In this document: positions 54,810 through 62,815 of the stretch, in pieces
Layout: each line of letters begins with the position of its first letter
Position numbering within the stretch: position 1 is the stretch's first letter
Assembly: GCF_016900355.1 (NCBI RefSeq)
Contig: NZ_JACJKA010000006.1
Location: forward strand, 62,001-126,000
Source: Bacteroides mediterraneensis
GTDB lineage: Bacteria > Bacteroidota > Bacteroidia > Bacteroidales > Bacteroidaceae
Reading direction: 5' to 3'
Length of the DNA: 64,000 nucleotides
The notes under the pieces: model-generated
Database searches by the model: none
What the model saw: the letters and a program-made list of their open reading frames with translations, nothing else
What the model was told of the DNA's origin: nothing
Made by a program: the position numbers and the translations under genes

Positions 54810-57800
54810 CAGTTGGTACGTATTTCATAAAGGAATTCCTGCGAAAGCGGGAGTCCTTCGGTAGGGTTACAATGAATTTTCCCACACAGGGGCATCTGCG
54901 GCTGGAGCGGTTTCAGTTCCGGTGAAAGGTGGTTGCAGAAGGCCGTATAGGAATGGTTGTTCCTGCAAGGTCCTGCATCGTCGCGATACACCAGCACGTA
55001 GTGGTTCAAGGGGCGGGCATGCACCAGTTGGTTGATTTGCAGGGCCAGGTCGCGCGCTTCCTGCGGTGAGATGCGGTCGAACAGGCTGGAGAGGTTGAAA
55101 ATCACCAGCTCGGTCAGTACGGAATGGGCCTGCCAGAACGTCGGTTTTATGGCCGACAACCGAGGATACGAGCTTGTCTGAATGTGCTTGTAGGCCGAGG
55201 TCTGGAGAAAGGCTTCGGCGATTTCCCCCATCTCCTGCAAGGGATAGATATCCACGTAGGTCAGGTCCAAGTGAGGCAGGGAACGGCACACATCGGCAAA
55301 GGCCAGTCCCGAAGCACCTGCCTCACAAGATAGGTCGCAGAATACCACTCGGCCGGAGACTTTCCGAATCAGGTCGTACAGCCAGTTGCCGCTTCCGGTG
55401 AAGAGGGCCTGTGCCGCCGCATACTGTTTCCGCAGGTAGAAAAAGTTGTATGCTTGGCAGAAGGCTTGCGGAGTCATTTCTTCGGGCAGGGCACGGAAGT
55501 CACATCGGCCGTAACCCGTGACTTCGCGGTAGTGGGCCTCGTTTGCCTCCCAATCCTGTGGAGGCGGTACCAGTTGCTCGAAAGCCTGCTGGAAGTGGGC
55601 GGGCAAGGAATAGCTGCCTTCCTCCAGTTCCCAGTTCCGGCGGTAAGCCGGAAGGGTGAAATTGCCTTGACAGAACGATTCGGCATCCGTTTCTAGGTAG
55701 CCGTTATGCAGGTGGATGTATTCCAACAGTTTGTAGAACGTGATATTGGCCCCGAGAATATGTGGGTTGCCAGTCAGCAGTAATTGCTTGCGGGCGCGGG
55801 TCAGGGCCACGTTCAGCTTGCGGTCTATCAGGAAGGTACCTTCCTGAAATGTATTGGCTGTCAGAAAATTGAGCTGACTGAAATTCTGTACGGTAAACGA
55901 ATAGATAATCACATCCCGCTGGCTGCCCTGGTAACGTTCCACTGTGTCGATGGAGATGTCCAGCAAGGCGGGCAGTTGGAGGCGGGCTATTTCTTTCCGA
56001 ATCATGGCAATCTGGTTGCGGTAGGGCACGATGACGCCCACCGTCCGGTTGGGGTCGAAATGAGACTCCGTCAGTCGGTAGATATGAGCCAGCAGGGTAG
56101 ACACGATGCGGGCTTCGTGCGGGTTGGTCTTGTCGGAACCGCTGAGACTTTCGGGAACTTCTGCCGGGATGAAGACCATTCTCCGTTCCAGTAGCAGGTG
56201 GTCGATGGGGTCTTGGGCAGTCATTCCGGCCGCGTAGGGCGTTTCTTCCAGCTGGTGGGGAAGCGGTACACACTCCAGTTGCTCCCGGTAGTAGAAGGTC
56301 TGGTTGGGGAACTCGGCAATGGCCGGGTGCATGCGTCCTTGCTGACGGAGCACACTGCGGCACGTGTCGGGACTCGACTTGTACAGGCGTTCAAAAAGGG
56401 AGTTGCGGCAGTCCTCCAGTCCGATTTGTCGCAGGATCGGGTCGGTGACGGCAGCTTCTTCGGCACTCTGCTGAGCGATGGCCGGAAGCTGCTTGTAGTC
56501 GCCCACCAGTACGAACTTGTCGATGGCGTTATGTGGCTGGTGACGAGCCGAGAGGATACCAATCAGGTCGGGTTCCAGTATCTGCGAGGCCTCGTCGATG
56601 AGTGCCAGTTGGAAATGTTTCAACGTGAAGAGGTTGAGGCGACTGCTGAGAGAGGTCGTCGTACTCACGAAGATACGGGTGCGGTCGATTTTCTGCCGGA
56701 TGTCGGTCAGCTTGGGGCAGTCGGTCAGGCTGTGCTTCAGCAGATAAGGTACGAAACGCTTGTCGCACGACAGTTCGCTGCCGATGCGGATAAACGGGGT
56801 TTTCTCAGCAATGCCGGAGTCGAGGAGCATGCCGCAGATCTCATCCACCGCCCGGTTGGTGTACGACAGGAGCAGGATGGACGTATCCAGTTCGCTCAGG
56901 GCTTCTTCCACCATGTAGCGCAGGGCACACGAAGTCTTTCCGGTACCCGGAGGGCCTACCAGCAGAAAGTAATCTTTGGCTTGTTTCTCTTTCCGGATGA
57001 GTTCGTTGAAACGGCCGTATTCGCCGTTCAGGGTGACTTCCTCCTCTTTCAGTTCGGGGGTACGTACGCCTAACAGCAACTCTTTCCGGTCGGCACGGGC
57101 GGACAGAAAGGCGTACAGTCCGCGGAACCCATTGTAGGCCGAGGTATCGGAAAAATCATGTTCGATGGCGAAAAGGTCGTCTCCGCCCCCGATAATATCT
57201 TTGTTCTGCTGCCCGTTGCGCAAGACCAGTGTCATGCGGTCCGGGCGCAGTTCGAGGATGTTTCCCTTCATGAGGATGTGTTTTCGCAGGTCGGGTTCTC
57301 CCCGGTAGGAATACAGAATCACCATGTCGCCCGTCCGGAAATTGGGCAGGAAGTCTTCTTCCTGTGTCGGGATGTGCAGTTCAATGAGGTCGTATCCTTT
57401 GCCGGGTCCGCTGCTTTGTTTTTGCAGGATGGTCAGTCCCAGCAGGATGTTGCCGGCCTCTAATTTCTCGTGCAGCGGGATGTGCCAGTTGCCGGCAAAT
57501 CCGTGCGAAGCATCGCGGTTGCCTCCGGTTTTGCTGAGAATCTGTTCTTTTGCCACGAACGTGAAGAATCGGTTGAAGTACGCCCGTTCCAGCGGAGTAC
57601 AGCGTTTCAGGGTATTGATGGCCGTCTGCAACTGCGGTTCCTGGTAGTCGTTCCACAGCTTTCCGGTCACCTGCAACTCGTTCAGGAGGTCGGTGCTGAG
57701 GGAATCCACCACCTCGCCGATGGCTCCTTCGCCCAGCTGCATCTCGTTGTGTACGATGTAGTTGCGGAGCTTGATGCTTTCCCGGAACAGGTTTTCGGCA

Positions 57801-59059
57801 AAATGCTCTAATAGCAGTCCGTCGGCATACTTGGAATAGAGCAGGAAGGTCTGCATGTGTTCCGTTTCCTGTCCGAAATTGTATCGCAACACACCTTGGT
57901 AAAGCATCATCTGGATGAAATGATCTTCCTTGTGGCGGTGGTTGTATTCGTCGCGCTTCCCGGCCTTTTGTTCGATGAGCACTTGAAAGTCTTTCTGCAT
58001 CATGTCCACACGTCCTTGCAGCCCTAATTTTTCGCAGATGAAAGAGGCTTCAAGCAAGGTGTTTTTCTTGTTGAAATGCCGAATGTTGCGAGGCAGCACG
58101 TCGTGTACAAACGAACGGATGTTCATCATCTGGGCCTGCGCTTGGGCATGGAAATCGGCCGGAATCTGACAGGTACAGAAATCAAGGGCCGAGGCGGCAA
58201 AGAATTTCTGGATGGTACGGGGGTAGGTGACCGGCTCCTGGGGCTGTTCGTTGATGTAGTCGTCGAGAAACTGGCTGGCCAGGTTACCCATCAGGATGGG
58301 GGCCGTATAGGCTTTCGGCTTGATTTTGTTCATGAAATAGTTGAGCGGATGATGCCCGTATTCCCGAAAACAGGCCGCCAGCGAACTGATGTCAATCAGG
58401 TAATCGGGATGAATGATGATAAGGTTCGGAATGTAATGGTTCTCTTCATCCACCCGCACATCGAGCAGGTTCAGGGGCAGGTTCTCTGTCAGCAGGTCTT
58501 TCAGATACAGCAAGTCGCCTTGATACCCTCCCTTGGCATAATTGATGATGATGAAGGGATCTGTGTCACTGTCGGTAGCCGCAAAAATCTGGGTGTCGTT
58601 CCAACTGGTCACGGAAGCTCGTACGTAGGGAATGTGCGATAGCCGTGTGCCTTGGTAGGGACGATTGGAATGGGGAATTTCCGGAAGAATGGAAGCTGGA
58701 ATGTCTTCTTCAAAGCCCAGCGAGACAAAGCGTACCAAGGCACGCAGGTCGTAAAGGTATTCCTGCATGTCGGCCTGAAAACGGTCACCCATGGCTGCGT
58801 TGCAGTTGCGGCGCATGGTCTGGATGGCATATCGGTCGGAAGGCGTCATCTTCTTCTCCTTGCAGATGTAGTCCAGACGAGAAAACAAGTTGGCAAAGGA
58901 GAGGGTAACCCCCGTGGTCAGTTCATAACAAGCCTGCTCCAGCACTTTGTGGAGCAGGATATATTTGGCTTGTAAATTGTCGGGAGCAGCCGTCGGCTGA
59001 CGGTGAATCTGTTCGATGCGACGGAACAGATCGAAAGATTGGAGTTCGATACGGGACAT
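54809..59059 (-). CDS. SF1 helicase fused to nuclease-like and methyltransferase-like domains
   Basis: This 1416-residue protein has three parts. (1) Residues about 230-450 carry a PD-(D/E)xK-like arrangement: D352 in GRVDMM and E363-x-K365 in LIEQKAG, as in RecB/Cas4/Dna2 nucleases. (2) A Dna2/Upf1-type SF1 helicase core: Walker A GPPGTGKT (702-709), DEAS box (822-825), GDYKQLP (853-859), QGRMHP (907-912), DTVERYQGSQRDVI (1038-1051) and LNVALTRAR (1082-1090). (3) Residues about 1180-1416 resemble a Rossmann methyltransferase: VVFCDLSCEAGASG (1238), LTYVDIYP (1266), LVIFNLSSLFDRIS (1318). Part 3 has no canonical GxGxG and is an inference. It lies 21 bases after a lipoprotein gene and is coupled to an SDR. 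A role in DNA repair or defence is likely but unproven. Confidence 0.85.
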   Translation of the reverse strand: MSRIELQSFDLFRRIEQIHRQPTAAPDNLQAKYILLHKVLEQACYELTTGVTLSFANLFSRLDYICKEKKMTPSDRYAIQTMRRNCNAAMGDRFQADMQEYLYDLRALVRFVSLGFEEDIPASILPEIPHSNRPYQGTRLSHIPYVRASVTSWNDTQIFAATDSDTDPFIIINYAKGGYQGDLLYLKDLLTENLPLNLLDVRVDEENHYIPNLIIIHPDYLIDISSLAACFREYGHHPLNYFMNKIKPKAYTAPILMGNLASQFLDDYINEQPQEPVTYPRTIQKFFAASALDFCTCQIPADFHAQAQAQMMNIRSFVHDVLPRNIRHFNKKNTLLEASFICEKLGLQGRVDMMQKDFQVLIEQKAGKRDEYNHRHKEDHFIQMMLYQGVLRYNFGQETEHMQTFLLYSKYADGLLLEHFAENLFRESIKLRNYIVHNEMQLGEGAIGEVVDSLSTDLLNELQVTGKLWNDYQEPQLQTAINTLKRCTPLERAYFNRFFTFVAKEQILSKTGGNRDASHGFAGNWHIPLHEKLEAGNILLGLTILQKQSSGPGKGYDLIELHIPTQEEDFLPNFRTGDMVILYSYRGEPDLRKHILMKGNILELRPDRMTLVLRNGQQNKDIIGGGDDLFAIEHDFSDTSAYNGFRGLYAFLSARADRKELLLGVRTPELKEEEVTLNGEYGRFNELIRKEKQAKDYFLLVGPPGTGKTSCALRYMVEEALSELDTSILLLSYTNRAVDEICGMLLDSGIAEKTPFIRIGSELSCDKRFVPYLLKHSLTDCPKLTDIRQKIDRTRIFVSTTTSLSSRLNLFTLKHFQLALIDEASQILEPDLIGILSARHQPHNAIDKFVLVGDYKQLPAIAQQSAEEAAVTDPILRQIGLEDCRNSLFERLYKSSPDTCRSVLRQQGRMHPAIAEFPNQTFYYREQLECVPLPHQLEETPYAAGMTAQDPIDHLLLERRMVFIPAEVPESLSGSDKTNPHEARIVSTLLAHIYRLTESHFDPNRTVGVIVPYRNQIAMIRKEIARLQLPALLDISIDTVERYQGSQRDVIIYSFTVQNFSQLNFLTANTFQEGTFLIDRKLNVALTRARKQLLLTGNPHILGANITFYKLLEYIHLHNGYLETDAESFCQGNFTLPAYRRNWELEEGSYSLPAHFQQAFEQLVPPPQDWEANEAHYREVTGYGRCDFRALPEEMTPQAFCQAYNFFYLRKQYAAAQALFTGSGNWLYDLIRKVSGRVVFCDLSCEAGASGLAFADVCRSLPHLDLTYVDIYPLQEMGEIAEAFLQTSAYKHIQTSSYPRLSAIKPTFWQAHSVLTELVIFNLSSLFDRISPQEARDLALQINQLVHARPLNHYVLVYRDDAGPCRNNHSYTAFCNHLSPELKPLQPQMPLCGKIHCNPTEGLPLSQEFLYEIRTN

Positions 59060-59080
59060 GTGCGAAAAAGCAGGTCGGCG

Positions 59081-59869
59081 TTACTGTTTGATTAAGTGAT
59101 AGATACGGTAAGCCTTGGTCAGTCCGTTGAATTCTCCTTTGTACTGGTCGGTCACGTCTTCCTTGATGAGGCTGACAGAGGTGGTATCTTCAGCTGTCGT
59201 TTCGTCTTCAAACAGCATGAAAGTATACTGCTGTTTGGTACTTCCGGCCATGGTGGCCTCAATACGCAAGTAGGGGTCTCCCGTATCTTCTGCATATTTA
59301 AGGGTACGTTCAAAAATACCGAGTTGATAGTTGTTGGTACTGTTCGGGAAAATCCTCAGTTCTCCATACGACAGGGAGGAATCTGAATAAATGAGGGAGA
59401 AGCGTCCTTCTGCCTGAATAGGGGATTCTTCTACGATGCGAGCCTTCAAGGTCGCTTCGTCTCCTTTGGTGAGGTTGTCACCTTCCACCTCAGCGTCCAG
59501 ACTTTCTACCCGATATTCATCTGTAGGATTGCTGACCAAGATGGATACGGTGTAGCTGTTTCCTTCCCGGTCGGAGATAGTGGTAGAAGTCTGGCCGATG
59601 CTGACCGGAAGAAAGGTCAGGGTTTCTCCATCGTAGCGGTAGTCTGCGATGGTGGCATCTTCATTTTTGATAGTGTAGTTTCCTTCTCCTCCCCGGATGA
59701 AGAATTTTTCGCCCGTACCGAATAAGCTGAGTTCTATGGTGCCGTTGGTTATTTTTTGCTGGTTGTCCGCGTTGACGAGATAGATCGGACCGTTATTGTC
59801 TTTGCAGGCTGCAAAGAGAAGAATGCAGGTGGTCAAGAGCATTCCTTGGATAAATTGCATAAGTTTCAT
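59081..59869 (-). CDS. Lipoprotein with beta-sandwich domains, unknown function
   Basis: This 262-residue protein has a lipoprotein signal (LLFAAC, Cys22) and an all-beta mature part with Ig-like character (TIELSLFGTGEKFFIRGGEGNYTI, VSILVSNPTDEYRV). I do not recognise a family. It is the first gene of a leftward unit with the helicase (21-base gap) and SDR. The envelope location makes a functional link to the helicase doubtful; they may only share a promoter. Confidence 0.78.
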   Translation of the reverse strand: MKLMQFIQGMLLTTCILLFAACKDNNGPIYLVNADNQQKITNGTIELSLFGTGEKFFIRGGEGNYTIKNEDATIADYRYDGETLTFLPVSIGQTSTTISDREGNSYTVSILVSNPTDEYRVESLDAEVEGDNLTKGDEATLKARIVEESPIQAEGRFSLIYSDSSLSYGELRIFPNSTNNYQLGIFERTLKYAEDTGDPYLRIEATMAGSTKQQYTFMLFEDETTAEDTTSVSLIKEDVTDQYKGEFNGLTKAYRIYHLIKQ

Positions 59870-59894
59870 AAGTCGTATAGTTGAATTCTTGCTT

Positions 59895-59902
59895 CAAATA
59901 TA
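59895..59902 (-). promoter_or_regulatory. -7 box of the lipoprotein-helicase-SDR unit
   Basis: TATATTTG on the minus strand fits TAnnTTTG, with a leader of about 21 bases. Array E lies 85 bp upstream of it. Confidence 0.6.
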
Positions 59903-59986
59903 CGACTTTTTTAGAACTTGTGAAGGGGATGGAGTAAAAACTAAGGTCAGTCCGTCCGGCTTTTTCATGTAAAAGCGGAGCGGCTG

Positions 59987-60072
59987 AGTACTTCCCTTGC
60001 AGTACTCTGGTACTCCCTCGGCAGTACTGCAGTACTTCCCTTGCAGTACTGCAGTACTTTCAAAGAAGTACT
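59987..60072. repeat. Palindrome array E (four units, exact 22-bp period)
   Basis: Four 20-bp units of pattern AGTACT-N8-AGTACT start at 59987, 60009, 60031 and 60053; the second has GGTACT first. Spacers are ct, gc, gc. Both the 6-bp half-sites and the junction AGTACTGCAGTACT are palindromes. The array lies between the copA stop and the lipoprotein promoter. Units 1 and 3 are identical. Confidence 0.95.
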
Positions 60073-60093
60073 GATTGGCTGAAATGCTTTTAA

Positions 60094-62673
60094 TCAGTTC
60101 TTTTCTTTTAGCGTATAGTCGCCGGCCTTTTCGTTAATCAGGTGCTGCAACTCTTCCAGTGACGGAACTTTTCCTTGGAAGATAATGACAGCCTCCGGAG
60201 GAGTCAGGGTGACTTGGGCGGTGGCGCCTTCTACGGTGTTCAGCACTTTTTCTACCCGCGTGCGGCAGTGGTCGCACATCATGCCTTCCACCAAGTAGGT
60301 CTTCTGTACGCCGGAAACGGTTGGGGCAGGAGCGGTTGCCGGTGCCGGCTGTAGGGGTTCCGGTTGTACTTTGATAGGTTGTACTTCTATGGGGCGTGTT
60401 TCCACTGCTTGTACTTTCACGGGCTGTATCGATTCCGCCACGGTTGCCGATGTGTGAGTATGTGTGAATTTTTTCCGCTTCAACCGCAAACTGTTGCTTA
60501 CGACGCTTACACTGCTCATGGCCATGGCCGCGCCGGCTATCATCGGGTTCAACAGGAAGCCGTTGATGGGATACAGGATACCTGCTGCCACGGGAATGCC
60601 AATCAGGTTATAGATGAATGCCCAGAACAGGTTTTCGCGGATGGTGCGTACGGTGGCTTGGGAAAGGCGGATGGCATCGGTGATTTTGTTCAAATCGGAG
60701 GAAATCAGCGTCATTTTGGCTACGTCCATAGCAATGTCACTGCCTTTTCCCATGGCGATGCTGAGGTCGGCCTGGGCCAGTGCGGCACTGTCATTGATTC
60801 CGTCGCCCACCATGGCTACTACTTTCCCTTGGCGTTGAAGTTCTTGAATGAACTGGGCTTTCTGCTGCGGAAGCACTTCTGCCTGGAAATGGGTGATGCC
60901 GCATTGTTCTGCAATCTTCCGGGCAGTTTCCGGATTGTCGCCGGTCAGCATGTAGGTGGAGATTCCCATTTCCTGCAATTGCGCTACGGCTTCTTTGGAG
61001 GTCGGCTTGATGCGGTCGGCTATGGCCACCACTCCTAAGGCTTGCTTCTCATCGGCCAGCCAGATAACCGTCTTGGCTTCTTCGCTTAGGCGGGTCGCTT
61101 CTTCGGTTAGGGAAGCAGGAATGGCAAGCTGGTGTTGCTCCAACAGGCGACGGTTGCCGGCATAGTAATAGGTACCGTTGATTTTTCCACGTACTCCCAG
61201 TCCCGTCAGGCTTTCAAAGCCTTCCATGGGGAGAGGTTGTGCAGTGAGATGATGCACAATAGCCTGTGCCAACGGATGTTCCGATGCACTTTCCAAAGTG
61301 AAAAGAATACGTGCCAAGGGTTCCTGTGACAGGTTGGCGGAGAGGTCGGTCACGGTCGGGTGTCCTTCGGTCAGAGTACCAGTCTTGTCGAGGACGATGG
61401 CATTGACCTTGCGGGCGGTCTCCAGACTGTCTGCATCTTTAATCAGGATACCGTTCTCGGCTCCTTTTCCAATACCTACCATAATGGCAGTCGGTGTGGC
61501 CAGTCCCAATGCGCACGGACAGGCAATGATGGTTACGGTGACAGCGGCCAGCAGCCCGTGGGTAAATCCGTTTTGACCATCCAATAGAATCCATGCCAGA
61601 AAGGCAAGTAGGGCGATGCTCAGGATGGTAGGGACAAAAATAGCGGCAATGCGGTCGACCAATTGTTGTACGGGAGCCTTGCTGCCTTGTGCCTCCTGTA
61701 CCATGCGGATGATATGAGCCAGCACGGTTTCACTGCTCACCTTGTCGGCGGTGAAACTGAAACTTCCTTTCTGGTTGATGGTGCCGGCGTAGACTTTCTC
61801 GCCGGGGACTTTTTCCGTGGGAAGCGGTTCGCCGGTGAGCATGCTCTCGTCTACATACGAACGTCCCTCATCTACCGTACCGTCTACGGGTATGCGGGCA
61901 CCGGGTTTCACTAATAAGCGCTGTCCGGCTTGTACTTGTTCCACGGGAATCTCTTTTTGGGTACCGTCCGGACTCAGCAGAGTAACAGTGGACGGTTGCA
62001 GGCCCATCAGTTTCTTGATAGCTTCAGACGTGTTGCCTTTGGCTCTTTCTTCCAGCAGTCGTCCGAGCAGAATGAACGAGATGATGACACTGGCGGCTTC
62101 AAAATAGACATGGGGATGAATGCCGCGGCTCATCCAGAATTCCGGCCAGAACAGGTTGAAGAGGCTGAAGGCATAGGCGATGCCCGTGCTGACGGCCACC
62201 AGCGTGTCCATGTTCGAGGTGCGGTGTTTCAGCTGTTTCCAGGCATTGCGATAGAAATCCCTACCCAGCCAGAAGACCACGGGAGTAGCCAGTATCCACA
62301 TCACATAGTTGGCATAAGTCCAGTCCATGAAGCACATGCCGATGATGGCTACCGGGATAGACAAAGCCAGGGAGCAGAGAGTGCGGAACTTTAGTTTACG
62401 GTATTTCTGTATGTGCGCGTCTTCTGCTATTTCTTCTTTGTTTGCACGGGTTTCGATGACCAGGTCGTAACCGGCTGCCTGGATGGCACTCTTCAGCGCT
62501 TCCGGTGAGCAGCTCTCGGGATTGTATTCCACGGTGGCGGTGGCAGCCGCATAGTTTACGCTGGCATGATATACCCCTGCCTGACGGTTCAGGGTCTTTT
62601 CCACTCGTGCGGCACAGGCGGCACAACTCATTTCGAGCACAGGGAATATTTGTGTAGTTTTAGATGTGTCCAT
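60094..62673 (-). CDS. copA: Copper-translocating P1B-type ATPase
   Basis: This inner-membrane Cu(I) exporter has 859 residues. The N-terminal heavy-metal-associated (HMA) domain has C17 and C20 (MSCAACAARVEK). Eight membrane helices, the CPC motif (IIACPCALGLATPTA), phosphorylation site DKTGTLTEGHP and GDGINDSAAL are intact. After the last helices there is a Pro/Val/Gln-rich linker (about 740-790, repeats such as IQPVKVQ, IEVQPIKVQP) and a second HMA at the C-terminus with C800 and C803 (MMCDHCRTRVEK). Most CopA proteins put all HMA domains at the N-terminus, so this layout is uncommon. A -7 box is 24 bases upstream; array E is just downstream. Confidence 0.95.
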   Translation of the reverse strand: MDTSKTTQIFPVLEMSCAACAARVEKTLNRQAGVYHASVNYAAATATVEYNPESCSPEALKSAIQAAGYDLVIETRANKEEIAEDAHIQKYRKLKFRTLCSLALSIPVAIIGMCFMDWTYANYVMWILATPVVFWLGRDFYRNAWKQLKHRTSNMDTLVAVSTGIAYAFSLFNLFWPEFWMSRGIHPHVYFEAASVIISFILLGRLLEERAKGNTSEAIKKLMGLQPSTVTLLSPDGTQKEIPVEQVQAGQRLLVKPGARIPVDGTVDEGRSYVDESMLTGEPLPTEKVPGEKVYAGTINQKGSFSFTADKVSSETVLAHIIRMVQEAQGSKAPVQQLVDRIAAIFVPTILSIALLAFLAWILLDGQNGFTHGLLAAVTVTIIACPCALGLATPTAIMVGIGKGAENGILIKDADSLETARKVNAIVLDKTGTLTEGHPTVTDLSANLSQEPLARILFTLESASEHPLAQAIVHHLTAQPLPMEGFESLTGLGVRGKINGTYYYAGNRRLLEQHQLAIPASLTEEATRLSEEAKTVIWLADEKQALGVVAIADRIKPTSKEAVAQLQEMGISTYMLTGDNPETARKIAEQCGITHFQAEVLPQQKAQFIQELQRQGKVVAMVGDGINDSAALAQADLSIAMGKGSDIAMDVAKMTLISSDLNKITDAIRLSQATVRTIRENLFWAFIYNLIGIPVAAGILYPINGFLLNPMIAGAAMAMSSVSVVSNSLRLKRKKFTHTHTSATVAESIQPVKVQAVETRPIEVQPIKVQPEPLQPAPATAPAPTVSGVQKTYLVEGMMCDHCRTRVEKVLNTVEGATAQVTLTPPEAVIIFQGKVPSLEELQHLINEKAGDYTLKEKN

Positions 62674-62696
62674 AAATGTCTTTATTTAGAATGGGA

Positions 62697-62704
62697 CAAA
62701 ATTA
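62697..62704 (-). promoter_or_regulatory. copA: -7 box of the copA promoter
   Basis: TAATTTTG on the minus strand fits TAnnTTTG, with a leader of about 19 bases. No CueR-type dyad is recognised. Confidence 0.55.
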
Positions 62705-62783
62705 CAACATTCCCGTTGGATTCTAAAATTTCTGTTTCATATTTATTTATTGGAATGACGAACAATTCTTGAACAGAATTAGT

Positions 62784-62791
62784 TACATTTG
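62784..62791 (+). promoter_or_regulatory. -7 box of the antiporter gene promoter
   Basis: TACATTTG fits TAnnTTTG and predicts a leader of about 20 bases before the ATG at 62816. Confidence 0.6.
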
Positions 62792-62815
62792 CGCAAAAAT
62801 AAAATACAACTAATT

